IMG/VR virus record: IMGVR_UViG_3300050821_001198
Span: 1 to 64,000 of that record
Length of the DNA stretch: 64,000 nucleotides
Direction: 5' to 3' (one strand)
Origin: a virus
Position numbers and translations under genes: made by a program. Under the pieces are notes generated by a model that saw nothing but the letters and a program-made list of their open reading frames with translations, did not search any database and was not told the origin of the DNA. This document shows, in pieces, positions 14,784 to 22,846 of the stretch (the stretch's first letter is position 1; each line of letters begins with the position of its first letter).

Positions 14784-14869
14784 GGACCTAGAAGCCTCGG
14801 TCGGTCGAGAGTGTTTCGACTGCCCCGCCCTTGGCGCGACCCGACTTGAGCAATTGGTGCCTTGTTCAT
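14780..14869 (-). CDS. Leaderless micro-protein, 29 residues, basic
   Basis: ATG 14869 is six bases past TATTCT. The peptide is Arg/Gly-rich and ends where the next promoter begins, so it is a monocistronic unit of under 100 bases. Confidence 0.5.
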   Translation of the reverse strand: MNKAPIAQVGSRQGRGSRNTLDRPRLLGP

Positions 14870-14875
14870 GGACAT

Positions 14876-14904
14876 AGAATACCATGTCCGTGCGTCAATG
14901 TCAA
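14876..14904 (-). promoter_or_regulatory. Promoter, TTGACA-17-TATTCT, leaderless output
   Basis: TTGACA (14904-14899) and TATTCT (14881-14876). It serves only the 29-codon gene unless transcription continues into the next operon. Confidence 0.7.
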
Positions 14905-15107
14905 CCGGGTCCGCTGTAGGTGCTCTGCGGCAGGGCGGTCTCGAAGACATACTCGCCGTGCTCGAAACCCAGCGTGCCAACCGTATCGCCGTTGGCGTCA
15001 ACGAGAGTCCCGTTGCCGATGGTGATGGTCGGCAGGTTCTCCATGTTCTCGTTGAGCTTGTCCAGGAGACACTTGAGGTCCGCAAGCTCGTTGCTAGTCA
15101 GCGTCAT
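14901..15107 (-). CDS. Hypothetical 68-residue protein
   Basis: N-terminal helix followed by a regular beta-strand region (T-I-G-N-G-T-L-V-D...). Overlaps the upstream gene by 14 bases. Unassigned. Confidence 0.6.
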   Translation of the reverse strand: MTLTSNELADLKCLLDKLNENMENLPTITIGNGTLVDANGDTVGTLGFEHGEYVFETALPQSTYSGPG

Positions 15108-15255
15108 GGTTCCTCAGTTCGATTCGGGCGGCCTTTCGAGCCGCCTTGTGGTTGATCCTCTGATCGGCGTGAATACCGCCCTTCCGGCGGTGTGCATCGA
15201 CGGCGACCTTGGACGGTCCTAGATCCAGCTTGGGCTTGCGCTTGTTCCTGGCCAT
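15094..15255 (-). CDS. Small very basic protein, 53 residues
   Basis: Lys/Arg/His-rich, probably nucleic-acid-binding. ATG 15255 is nine bases past a TATAAT box. The frame stays open to 15405 and its upstream part also looks protein-like, so a 103-residue version that reads through the promoter cannot be excluded. Confidence 0.55.
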   Translation of the reverse strand: MARNKRKPKLDLGPSKVAVDAHRRKGGIHADQRINHKAARKAARIELRNHDAD

Positions 15256-15264
15256 ATGTCCGCC

Positions 15265-15294
15265 ATTATAGCAGAGGACTCCATCCAGATACAA
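15265..15294 (-). promoter_or_regulatory. Possible promoter, TTGTAT-18-TATAAT
   Basis: A perfect TATAAT (15270-15265) with a weaker -35 (15294-15289). Between it and the rIIB-like gene, 15295-15468 holds only the inverted repeat and the possible upstream extension of the gene below. Confidence 0.5.
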
Positions 15295-15418
15295 GCTAAC
15301 GGCTCCCCAGCGCTCCAGCGCCCGCTCAACCGCCCTCATCCGGTGCAGTTGCTCGTAGGGTTGCCCTGAAGCTCCCTGCGGCCTCTTACGGACCTCACAG
15401 ACCAATACAGAGGGTAGA

Positions 15419-15463
15419 TGTCGCCGTACGATGACATACTGCTCTTGACACCGTACGGCGACA
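15419..15463. repeat. 12-base inverted repeat downstream of rIIB
   Basis: TGTCGCCGTACG (15419-15430) and CGTACGGCGACA (15452-15463) form a perfect 12-base stem with a 21-base loop, just after the rIIB-like stop. There is no T-run, so it is not a typical intrinsic terminator. RNA stabilisation or protein binding is possible. Confidence 0.7.
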
Positions 15464-15468
15464 CCGTG

Positions 15469-16641
15469 CTACTCGTTGACCTTCCAGGACGAGCGCTTGC
15501 TCGGGTCCTCACTGATCAGGGTCCAGGGACCCATCTTGGTGGCGTACTTGACGAAGTTCTGACGCCTCGTCTTGGCCCGAACCTGCATCTTGGTGAATGC
15601 GCCCTTGGTCGGGTTCTTCACCGGCTCGTCTTCCTGCGGTGCCTCGGGCTCGGCAGCCGCGTCCTCGCCGCAGACACACCACTCGGGCGTGTTGCCGCAG
15701 ACGCACTCAACCTCGTCCTCGTCGTACTCGGGTTCCAGCCCGTCCTCATCGACAGGGATATCCTCGTCAATGGGGAACTCGTCCTCGTGCGTACGGACCG
15801 GCGGAGTCACGACGACATCCGGGTTCGTCAGCACCAGCGCGTCCTCGATCTTGCTCGTCACGCCGTCGCGGATGATCTCGTACGAGCACACCCGCATCTT
15901 CTGCGAGTCGCAATCGGTCGGGACCGAGACGACATCGCGGGGGTTGACATGGACTTCCAGCACCGTGCCAGAGCTATACATCCCCCTGGCGAAGCTGAAC
16001 GTGCCGACATGCAGCCCGGTTGAACACGGATTGCTCGGGTCGTGCTGGACGGCGCTACGAGCCATCTCCACGACGGAGCCGACGTTGTTGGGGACAGGAC
16101 CGCTCTCGTGCTCTTCGCCGTCCACGATGGCCGGACCGGAGAAGATGGACTCCCATGAAACGCCCTTCTTGGGAGACGCCTTGACACCCTTGTAGGCGAC
16201 GAACCGGCCGTCATCCGTGATCGCGAAGCTGTACCGGCCCAGCCAGTCGCAAAGCTGATCGCGGCTGTGGGGCTCGGGGTTGGCCAGCACGTTCTCGAAG
16301 AACCGCACGAGCGGACCGAACGGGAGATCGTCCGCCATGAAGCGGAGAATCTGACTGGTCAGCGCGTTGTCAACCTCATCGTGATCGACGTAGACGCGGC
16401 CGTCCTTGACAGAGATCCGGTCACTCAGCGGCTCGAACTTGCGAGCGGCGTCGGCAGCGAGATCAAGAAGCGTCTGGATCTCTTCCAGATCAGCGTTACC
16501 CTCAACCACGACGGCGTTGAAGATTTGCTGCCAGTTGGGATGGTCCTCGCGAATCGGCGGAAGAAACTCCCCACCCGCTACGAGCGTGAGGTTGAGATCG
16601 CCGTCTTCGTCACGGACCAGTGTGTACGTGTAACTGCTCAT
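15469..16641 (-). CDS. rIIB: rIIB-like protein
   Basis: A 390-residue protein with the rIIB signature in its first 250 residues (short N-terminal strands, a helical linker, then the F-A-I-T-D-D-G-R-F-V-A-Y-K-G-V segment and the CSTGLHVG-F motif). The last third is acidic and Pro-rich with a C-x-C / C-x-C pair (VECVCG, EWCVCG) that is not part of classical rIIB. In T4, rIIA and rIIB are membrane-associated and counter host or prophage exclusion. The homologous rIIA gene lies directly upstream with its own promoter. Confidence 0.85.
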   Translation of the reverse strand: MSSYTYTLVRDEDGDLNLTLVAGGEFLPPIREDHPNWQQIFNAVVVEGNADLEEIQTLLDLAADAARKFEPLSDRISVKDGRVYVDHDEVDNALTSQILRFMADDLPFGPLVRFFENVLANPEPHSRDQLCDWLGRYSFAITDDGRFVAYKGVKASPKKGVSWESIFSGPAIVDGEEHESGPVPNNVGSVVEMARSAVQHDPSNPCSTGLHVGTFSFARGMYSSGTVLEVHVNPRDVVSVPTDCDSQKMRVCSYEIIRDGVTSKIEDALVLTNPDVVVTPPVRTHEDEFPIDEDIPVDEDGLEPEYDEDEVECVCGNTPEWCVCGEDAAAEPEAPQEDEPVKNPTKGAFTKMQVRAKTRRQNFVKYATKMGPWTLISEDPSKRSSWKVNE

Positions 16642-16674
16642 CGTTGGATACCTCGGGTGGGATTCATGGTGGGT

Positions 16675-16704
16675 AGGTTAGCAGAGTGGTGGGCGGCTTG
16701 TCAA
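16675..16704 (-). promoter_or_regulatory. Promoter of rIIB, TTGACA-18-TAACCT
   Basis: TTGACA (16704-16699) overlaps the last codons of rIIA. TAACCT lies at 16680-16675. The leader is about 30 bases. Confidence 0.65.
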
Positions 16705-18758
16705 CAGCCCATGCCGTAGTCCGCGTCAGCGAATCGAGGCGAGGTTGCCTGGTCCGCAGCGTAGACCGCATTGATGTACATGTACTCGTGCTCTCGCGTC
16801 ACGTTGTCGGCGTAGTACCGGCCCGCCTGCACTAGCGGGTAACGATCAAGCGGGTTGACCCACTCGATGTCCCCGATCAGATTACGGCGTGCATAGTGGC
16901 CGAACCTGTCAGCCATCGCCTTCAGGCCCTTGATACTGTGGTTGGCGGCCCTGATCGCCGCGACAACGGCCGGATCATGGATCTTCTCGGGCTTGAGACT
17001 CTGAAGCACGCGCCTCGCGCCGTACTCGGAGTCAATGGCCAGCGCCAGCCGGTCCTCGTCCGTAATGCTCTCCTGCCACTCTGTGATGATCTCTCGGCAC
17101 TCGGGGGCGGCCTGCTGAGCATGAGGGAAGAGCCGCAGGAACTTGTCCCGCCGATTTGCCCACAACTCAATGAAGTAGAAACCGTCGTCGGCGTACCTGC
17201 GAGACAGGATGTCTCGCTCGGTCTTCGTGGAGCGATTCTTCTGGTACTCGACCCAGAAGATCGGTACCTCGGAATCGAAGTCCTCGGCAAGCATGAGGCT
17301 CGTATCGCTCTGGTCTCCAAGGATAGTCGTAACCTCGTACTCGCCAGCCGAGACGACGGTCTTACCGTCTGCGCCGACGCGAACGGGACGGCCAGCCACC
17401 GGGAGCTTGATCGCTTTGATGTCGGCCCACTCAAGAACGTGACTGTCATCGATCCACGTCTGATCGGGCATCTTGTCCACCAGCACGAAATGGTTGCACT
17501 CCGTCCGGTCTGTGAGCCCGGAAGCGATCTCTGCCTCGCGGCGATCCTCCAGCCACTTCATGAGCTTCTTCTTAGTGGTCGCGGTAAAGCGAGCCTGGTC
17601 CCAGCCCCGGACGAAGTATGTCTTAGGCAGGTAGGTGATATCAAGCGTGGTGATCAACTCGTGCGTGTTATAGTTCTGCCCGTAATCCTTCTCTGAGGAC
17701 GTGATCGCACCCTGTGCCGGGAGAGCCAGAGTAGCCGGGAAGTCCTTACCCCGATAGGTGTAGACAGCGCTCTGGTTACCCTTCATGCCGAACACCTTGC
17801 GGAGTCGGAGCAGGGTGGAAATGGCCTCGCGGGGAGTGCTCGCCTGCTGAATCTCGCGGTCGATGGCCTTGTCCCGCTCCGCCTTGTAGGCGTCTGCGAT
17901 GGCGGCTAGCGCGTCCTTTGTCTTGCGCGTGTAGCGCAGTCCCTCTCGGGCCGGTGTGAACTCCACAGTGCCGATGGGGACGAAGGCGAGAATGCCCTGC
18001 TCTTCACCGAGACCGTGATCGATGTACTGACGCTCAACGGGGTAGGCGACATTGCCCATGACCACGAGACTGTTCGTCTTCTCGCGGTAGCGGTCGGCTG
18101 CGATGACGTAGATCTCATCGGAGACCTTCATGCTGTAGGTAAATCGACGCGGCTCAGCACCGTTCAGCAGGACCGATCCCTCGGGCCAATACTGGAAGAG
18201 GTTGATCGCCTTGGCCTCCATCTGGTTGCTGCCACGGGCCGGGATGGTGACTTCCACGCCTGAAGGCTCGTCGGTCTCTTCGTTCGAGATGATGGTCATT
18301 GTTGCCGCGCCATCCTCGTCGCGAGAGACAGCCACCAAGATCTTGCGCCCGTCCTTGACAGACGAGAGCGTGAACTGATTGGTGTAGGCCAGTCCGGACT
18401 TGCAGCCCAGCCCCAACATGCCCTGAAAGTCATTCGAGCCGCGCTTGGTGGACGCTCCGTACTTGGAGTAGACATCCACAATGTCCTGCCGACTCAGACC
18501 GTTCCCGTAGTCCTTGACCCGCAGGTACGGGGACAGGAGAGACGGCGTGGTGACCTCAATGGGCCGCGACTCGCCCGCCTCGACATGGGCGTCCAGAGCG
18601 TTTGTGCTGTACTCGCGCACAGCGGCAAGCTCAGAGTCCGTGTACAAGTCGATGTACTGACTCATCAAGTGGATGAGCGAGTCTTCGTCCAGCGTCAGGC
18701 GAATATCGTCGCCGGTCATGGTGCTCTTGACGCTGATGTCGGGTGCGGTGGGAAGCAT
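16701..18758 (-). CDS. rIIA: rIIA-like GHKL ATPase
   Basis: A 685-residue protein whose N-terminal domain has the GHKL ATP-binding motifs: N-box (S-T-N-A-L-D-A-H), D-x-G-x-G (DYGNG) and the GLGCKSG lid. This matches rIIA of T4-like phages, which has a histidine-kinase-type fold. The remaining 500 residues are specific to rIIA and unassigned. Start at ATG 18758 follows AGAGAGG. A frame from TTG 18800 would start on the -10 box. It acts with rIIB at the membrane, probably against host defence (by family knowledge). Confidence 0.85.
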   Translation of the reverse strand: MLPTAPDISVKSTMTGDDIRLTLDEDSLIHLMSQYIDLYTDSELAAVREYSTNALDAHVEAGESRPIEVTTPSLLSPYLRVKDYGNGLSRQDIVDVYSKYGASTKRGSNDFQGMLGLGCKSGLAYTNQFTLSSVKDGRKILVAVSRDEDGAATMTIISNEETDEPSGVEVTIPARGSNQMEAKAINLFQYWPEGSVLLNGAEPRRFTYSMKVSDEIYVIAADRYREKTNSLVVMGNVAYPVERQYIDHGLGEEQGILAFVPIGTVEFTPAREGLRYTRKTKDALAAIADAYKAERDKAIDREIQQASTPREAISTLLRLRKVFGMKGNQSAVYTYRGKDFPATLALPAQGAITSSEKDYGQNYNTHELITTLDITYLPKTYFVRGWDQARFTATTKKKLMKWLEDRREAEIASGLTDRTECNHFVLVDKMPDQTWIDDSHVLEWADIKAIKLPVAGRPVRVGADGKTVVSAGEYEVTTILGDQSDTSLMLAEDFDSEVPIFWVEYQKNRSTKTERDILSRRYADDGFYFIELWANRRDKFLRLFPHAQQAAPECREIITEWQESITDEDRLALAIDSEYGARRVLQSLKPEKIHDPAVVAAIRAANHSIKGLKAMADRFGHYARRNLIGDIEWVNPLDRYPLVQAGRYYADNVTREHEYMYINAVYAADQATSPRFADADYGMGC

Positions 18759-18800
18759 TAGTTCCTCTCTGTAAGGACGACTTCGAGAACAGTGGTTCAA

Positions 18801-18829
18801 AGGATACTACATCGTGAGAGCGTTGTCAA
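18801..18829 (-). promoter_or_regulatory. Promoter of rIIA, TTGACA-17-TATCCT
   Basis: TTGACA (18829-18824) and TATCCT (18806-18801) overlap the 3' end of the small gene upstream. A leader of about 35 bases carries AGAGAGG. Confidence 0.65.
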
Positions 18830-18962
18830 GGGAGCGCAGAAGCTCCTTCACGTCACGCTCGTCGGCTACGTACTCCGCAGCTTGGGAGGCAGGGAGCCCT
18901 TCTCTTGCCGTAAGCGCGTTGATCCGCTTGCGCTCTTCATTTAGAACTTCATGCACCGTCAT
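18807..18962 (-). CDS. Small helical acidic protein, 51 residues
   Basis: Start at ATG 18962 behind AGAGAGG. Two amphipathic helices rich in Glu, Arg and Leu. It is the first minus-strand gene next to the divergent promoter region. A regulatory role is possible by position only. Confidence 0.6.
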   Translation of the reverse strand: MTVHEVLNEERKRINALTAREGLPASQAAEYVADERDVKELLRSLDNALTM

Positions 18963-19005
18963 GTGCGCCCTCTCTGTTGGTCTCTTGTGCCCTGCGCCGT
19001 TGATC

Positions 19006-19035
19006 ATTATACCAGATCCGAGACAAACGTTGCAA
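19006..19035 (-). promoter_or_regulatory. Leftward promoter of divergent region, TTGCAA-18-TATAAT
   Basis: TTGCAA (19035-19030) and a perfect TATAAT (19011-19006). With the rightward promoter at 19058 it makes a back-to-back pair separated by 22 bases. Confidence 0.6.
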
Positions 19036-19057
19036 ACCAACATCGACAATTTGCCAC

Positions 19058-19087
19058 TTGACTGGCAACCCCGGTCTGTGGTAGTCT
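19058..19087 (+). promoter_or_regulatory. Rightward promoter, TTGACT-18-TAGTCT, leaderless output
   Basis: TTGACT (19058-19063) and TAGTCT (19082-19087). GTG 19095 lies seven bases past the -10 box. An inverted repeat TTGCCA (19051-19056) / TGGCAA (19063-19068) flanks the -35 box and may be an operator. Confidence 0.7.
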
Positions 19088-19094
19088 ACGCCGC

Positions 19095-19268
19095 GTGAAC
19101 CCATATCGAGACCCGCATCTTGCGGCTACACTGAACTCGCTCGTGAACCTCGACTCCCTGTACTTCATGTACTGCGAGGATAGCGGCATCATCAGTCTGC
19201 TCGGCTACAAGAACGGTCGCCCGCGCTACACGAGTAGCTTCTCCACCACGACAAGGACTGTGACATGA
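19095..19268 (+). CDS. Leaderless 57-residue protein (GTG start)
   Basis: First gene of the plus-strand cassette. The GTG is at the predicted transcription start. Ends in ATGA with the next gene. The N-terminal helix, a Y-F-M-Y-C strand and a Thr/Ser-rich tail give no family match. Confidence 0.6.
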   Translation: MNPYRDPHLAATLNSLVNLDSLYFMYCEDSGIISLLGYKNGRPRYTSSFSTTTRTVT

Positions 19269-19552
19269 GACTGCAAATCAACTGCGGTGGTCTACTCATC
19301 GCCTTTGTCATCGGGTGCCTCGTATCGGCGCTGTTTGGCCTGTCCTTCGCCTGGTGCGTTGTCATCGGGGTGGGTGCGGTGCCCGCGCTGGACGTGACGC
19401 TCCGAATCTTGATCTGGATTCTCGACCGACCCATCTTCTACCGCATCGAGCGCTACTTCACTCGCCGCAAGCGAGCAAAGAACCAGAGGCGCATCGAAGC
19501 GGCCAAGGCAAAGCGTATCGAGACACGGAACCAGAAGAGGCTCAATGGCTAG
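19265..19552 (+). CDS. Small inner-membrane protein with basic tail
   Basis: A 95-residue protein with two adjoining hydrophobic segments (residues ~6-30 and ~34-50), followed by a long Arg/Lys-rich cytoplasmic helix. Coupled by ATGA to the gene before. Function unknown. Confidence 0.65.
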   Translation: MRLQINCGGLLIAFVIGCLVSALFGLSFAWCVVIGVGAVPALDVTLRILIWILDRPIFYRIERYFTRRKRAKNQRRIEAAKAKRIETRNQKRLNG

Positions 19553-19601
19553 GCCAGCCCACGAACCATTCGTATACGCTCCCGAAAGGCTGGCGGCATG
19601 A
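19545..19601 (+). CDS. Micro-ORF, 18 residues
   Basis: Reads MARPAHEPFVYAPERLAA. It has a good AGAGG site, overlaps the previous gene by eight bases and the next by four (ATGA). It may couple translation of the two larger genes. Confidence 0.5.
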   Translation: MARPAHEPFVYAPERLAA

Positions 19602-20419
19602 GCGGATCAAGACAGGAACGCCTCATCGAACTAGGGGCGATGATCGAGATGTACGAGGCGGGCTCTTCGCTGACCGAAGTCGGCCAGCACTTTGGGGTTA
19701 CCCGTCAGGCCGTCTACGCTCGTCTCAAGAAGGCCGGTGTCGTACGCAACAAGAAGGAAGCCAAGGCTGTAATACGCGAGCGTGAGACCGCTCGTGCTAT
19801 GGGGATGCAGGAGGTCATCCGGTCCGCTCTGCGCGGCGGCGATACACCTACAGCCGTTGCAGCAAAGCTCGAAGTGCTGCCTTCTGCGGTACGAGACATC
19901 TACAACACCTTCACGCCGCTCGACAAGAAAGAGATCCGCTACAAGGGCAGTGAGACCGCCTACAGCGATGAGGAACTTCTCGAATCTCTCCGTCTTGTCG
20001 CTGAGGTCTTTGGGGGCACGCCGGGGGTTACCGCGTACAGCAAGTATCGAGCCGCCTGGCCTGAACTTGCACTACCACATGCGATGACGATTGTCAAGCG
20101 CTTCGATGACTCATCCTCTGACCGTGGAGGATGGTCACTCGCCTGTGAGGCCGCCGGTCTGACACCGAATTCCAGACCGGCCGAGGGCACTGGAGAAGCC
20201 ACCTACGACCGTGAGGACATGGACGACGCTCTCAAACTCGTTCATCAGTGTGTCGGCTTCCCGCCTTCGATTGGTGACTACCGAGACTTCATGCTCGCAA
20301 ACTCCTGGAAAGACCCCCACACCAATCGTCCGCTACCCTCTCCTGGCACCATCATGAGAGAGTACGATGGCTGGATCAACGCACTAAGGGCGAACTTTGG
20401 TGACGATCCCGCCTTGTAA
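19598..20419 (+). CDS. HTH protein with homing-endonuclease-associated repeats
   Basis: A 273-residue protein. Residues ~10-50 form a helix-turn-helix (S-L-T-E-V-G-Q-H-F-G-V-T-R-Q-A-V-Y-A-R-L) like those of resolvases and sigma factors. Residues ~118-185 and ~203-270 are two copies of a roughly 65-residue helical repeat (S-D-E-E-L-L-E-S-L...W-x-A-C-E-A-A-G and D-M-D-D-A-L...W-I-N-A-L) resembling the repeat found beside HNH homing endonucleases. No nuclease motif is present. It is therefore more likely a DNA-binding regulator of this cassette than an endonuclease. Confidence 0.65.
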   Translation: MSGSRQERLIELGAMIEMYEAGSSLTEVGQHFGVTRQAVYARLKKAGVVRNKKEAKAVIRERETARAMGMQEVIRSALRGGDTPTAVAAKLEVLPSAVRDIYNTFTPLDKKEIRYKGSETAYSDEELLESLRLVAEVFGGTPGVTAYSKYRAAWPELALPHAMTIVKRFDDSSSDRGGWSLACEAAGLTPNSRPAEGTGEATYDREDMDDALKLVHQCVGFPPSIGDYRDFMLANSWKDPHTNRPLPSPGTIMREYDGWINALRANFGDDPAL

Positions 20420-20443
20420 GAATAGACCCTACCGAGGAACCTA

Positions 20444-21481
20444 ATGAAGAAACCTGCCGCACTCCTAGCTCTCCTGGCTGTCATTCTGGGCATCGCCTAC
20501 GGCACGAGCACATCGTCCCACAAGGTGACACCCAACGTCGCAGCCGCTCCGACACACCTAGTGACGCCCGGTGGTGTGGCTTCACGCTCGCCGTCTTTCG
20601 GTAAGCCCCCGACTGCCGCCGCTAGAGTGACAGTCGCGCTCCCCGGTAGTTCGGTGCTCGTGTATGACGCGGTGACTCCGCGCAACATCCCTTCGACGGC
20701 GAAGTATGCAGCCTGCTACGCATCAGGTCCGTACGCCAACTGTGGGGAGATGCACCTTCTCCTACCGCACGCGACCCTGGTAACTATCGCCACTACCGCG
20801 AGCGTCGAGGCACGCTGTCTCGACACAGAGCCTCAGGACGCGGTACCCTCGCAGGACGCCAGTTGGCTCCGGTGGGAGATCTATACCCTGCACGTCTATC
20901 ACCCCTGCATCTACTCGTCACTGAGTGAGATGAGCACTGTCGAGGACTACCTGCGTGTAAGCAGAATCCCGTCCTCGCTGTACTACCTCTGGGACGCGGA
21001 CTGGACCTACACCTACCACATCGATGCGGGCTTCGCGGCCACACAGTGGTTCAGCAACAACTTCATCGATCAGAGTGCATTCTCCACCTACTTCTTCGCG
21101 CCGCCTCCGCCGGTCGGCCCGTCTACAGCTACGATCCAGCACTGGATCAACGCTAAGGCAGCATCGGAGAAGGTGTTTCTTGAGCGTCCTTCGTGCGGTC
21201 ACGATCCGGCTACCTCCGGGTGTCACTTCTTCCTCCAGCGCACTCTCTACTTCCAGACCAAGCTTGTACACGCCAAGGTCTCGACACAGATCGTCCCGTG
21301 CTGGGGCAAGCATGCCACTCTGGGTAATCGCTTCTGTGAGGTAGTGCGCCCCACAGTGTCATACTGGTCGCACGCTCGTGACTCAAGCCAGCGAGCTTAT
21401 GAGCGCACTGGCTACGAGCTATTCCGCTCCCGTGTTGGGTACTTCCAGAACCGAATCAACGCCGCGTTCCGGCTTCAGTAA
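20444..21481 (+). CDS. Secreted or membrane-anchored protein, 345 residues
   Basis: Starts with a clear signal peptide or anchor (K-K, then a hydrophobic stretch, residues ~4-20), followed by a Thr/Ser/Pro-rich linker. The extracellular part is rich in Tyr, Trp and Cys (about ten Cys), suggesting disulfides. No catalytic motif of lysins, peptidases or glycosidases could be recognised. It sits just before small membrane proteins. Confidence 0.65.
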   Translation: MKKPAALLALLAVILGIAYGTSTSSHKVTPNVAAAPTHLVTPGGVASRSPSFGKPPTAAARVTVALPGSSVLVYDAVTPRNIPSTAKYAACYASGPYANCGEMHLLLPHATLVTIATTASVEARCLDTEPQDAVPSQDASWLRWEIYTLHVYHPCIYSSLSEMSTVEDYLRVSRIPSSLYYLWDADWTYTYHIDAGFAATQWFSNNFIDQSAFSTYFFAPPPPVGPSTATIQHWINAKAASEKVFLERPSCGHDPATSGCHFFLQRTLYFQTKLVHAKVSTQIVPCWGKHATLGNRFCEVVRPTVSYWSHARDSSQRAYERTGYELFRSRVGYFQNRINAAFRLQ

Positions 21482-21490
21482 GGAGACTCC

Positions 21491-21697
21491 ATGTCCGGTC
21501 GTACTTCAGTACGCATGGCTCGTATTCACGACCCGTCAAGGGGTCCGTTCGAGCCGCGCAGCCTAGAGCCGATCCAAGAGCGTGAGACGAACCCTCAGGG
21601 CGTCCGTCACCCGTTCAAGACAGAACAGGACAGCTTGCCCGTCGCCAAGCGGGATCGCGTCCTGGCCGCTCAGGCGCGGCGGGAGGCGATGCGCTGA
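21491..21697 (+). CDS. Small basic protein, 68 residues
   Basis: Very good AAGGAG ribosome site. Arg/Pro-rich with low hydrophobicity, probably poorly structured or nucleic-acid-binding. TGATG junction to the next gene. Confidence 0.6.
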   Translation: MSGRTSVRMARIHDPSRGPFEPRSLEPIQERETNPQGVRHPFKTEQDSLPVAKRDRVLAAQARREAMR

Positions 21698-22188
21698 TGT
21701 GTGTCATGTCAGTAGTGATGGACAAGTTCAATCCGCAGTTCCCTTCGCCCAACCAATGGCCCGCATTCCCGCAGCAGCCGATCCAACCGCAGCCGTGGCC
21801 GGGTACCGCCCCCGATGCTCCGCAAATCATCCCTACCGTGGACCCGGTGGAAATCAAGCGGATGGATGACCTGATCAGGACCTTCCGAGAGGCTGTTGAG
21901 GCCGCCGAGATCATCGACCGGGTGACAGAGCAGCCGGACTGTGTAGACCCGGAGAAGGAGAAGCTCCTTGAGCGCGTAGACGCCCTGGAAGCTCGTATCC
22001 GGGAACTCCAAGGGACCGTCCGTGTTCGTTCCACGCTAGTAGTCGCGCTCGATTACACGCTTGAGGACTTCGATCTAGAGAGCGGGGACGCCGTTGTCAC
22101 CTTCCTTCAGGATGGTGGACCTAACGAGCTTTGGGAAGCCATCGAGCACGGTGCTTCGTTCACGTATACAGTCGAACTTATCGACTGA
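21697..22188 (+). CDS. Coiled-coil protein with Pro/Gln-rich N terminus
   Basis: A 163-residue protein. Residues ~10-50 are Pro/Gln-rich, ~50-110 a long coiled coil (L-L-E-R-V-D-A-L-E-A-R-I-R-E-L), then an alpha/beta tail. A scaffold-like role is possible. It may start at the internal Met 21718 instead. Confidence 0.6.
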   Translation: MCVMSVVMDKFNPQFPSPNQWPAFPQQPIQPQPWPGTAPDAPQIIPTVDPVEIKRMDDLIRTFREAVEAAEIIDRVTEQPDCVDPEKEKLLERVDALEARIRELQGTVRVRSTLVVALDYTLEDFDLESGDAVVTFLQDGGPNELWEAIEHGASFTYTVELID

Positions 22189-22231
22189 CGCAATCCTTCA
22201 AGATCAAGTCCCGCTCGTAGTAAAGGACGGG

Positions 22232-22444
22232 ATGTCAGTCGCGCATTTCGACCGTCGCAGTAATCGGGTCTACGTAGTTGGAACCCAGATTCATCATGGC
22301 GCTGTCGGTGTGTCGCTTGTGCTCATGGGACTCCTAGGGAGAGTCGTCCATCCGCCGGTCACGCGCCTGCTCCTGGTGTCCACGGGCGTCATGCTGATGA
22401 TAGATGATTGGCACGACTTTCCTTGGACGGGCAACTCCCCCTAG
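22232..22444 (+). CDS. Small membrane protein, 70 residues
   Basis: Start at ATG 22232 behind AAAGGACGG. A longer frame from 22094 lies over the previous gene. Two hydrophobic segments are joined by a short basic turn, ending in the conserved-looking D-D-W-H-D-F-P-W. Similar W-H-D-F-P-W tails occur in small phage membrane proteins. Function unknown. Confidence 0.65.
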   Translation: MSVAHFDRRSNRVYVVGTQIHHGAVGVSLVLMGLLGRVVHPPVTRLLLVSTGVMLMIDDWHDFPWTGNSP

Positions 22445-22475
22445 GGAAACCCTCTTGCGCTACGCCTAAAGTAAG

Positions 22476-22829
22476 ATGGCGGACACACCTTTCACCAACG
22501 GCCACGGGCAGGCTTATGAGATGTCAAGACGCATTGATGACCTAGGCGTCCAGATGCGCTCATTCGATAGCAAGCTTGACCAAACGCGAATGCACCTGGA
22601 CAATAAGCTCGATGACCACAAGATCCACGTCGATACCAAATTGGACGAGATTATCACTACACTCGCTGAGGTCAAAGAGGCCAAGGCGGTCGATGAGGCG
22701 GCTATAAAAGTGGACAAGGAAGATCGGGAACGCGCCCTCAAGGCACGTACATTTGTTCTAGAGATGGTCTCGGCGTTCGCGCTTATCGCCTCTGTGTTCG
22801 CGAGCGCGGTTGCCGCGCATGTCATCTAG
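22476..22829 (+). CDS. Coiled-coil protein with C-terminal membrane helix
   Basis: A 117-residue protein: residues ~18-85 form a coiled coil with an 11-residue-like periodicity (L-D-x-K-L-D-x-H), and residues ~93-115 a single membrane helix. Tail-anchored layout. Holin, spanin or signalling partner roles are all conceivable. Confidence 0.65.
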   Translation: MADTPFTNGHGQAYEMSRRIDDLGVQMRSFDSKLDQTRMHLDNKLDDHKIHVDTKLDEIITTLAEVKEAKAVDEAAIKVDKEDRERALKARTFVLEMVSAFALIASVFASAVAAHVI

Positions 22830-22846
22830 AGATCACGCGAGCGCGT

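Noticed and set aside
15445-15475. Plus-strand TTGACA as promoter
   Set aside because: No acceptable -10 box at 16-18 bases, and no plus-strand gene follows.
20444-21481. Endolysin
   Set aside because: A signal peptide and Cys-rich domain are present, but no lysozyme, amidase or peptidase motif could be identified.
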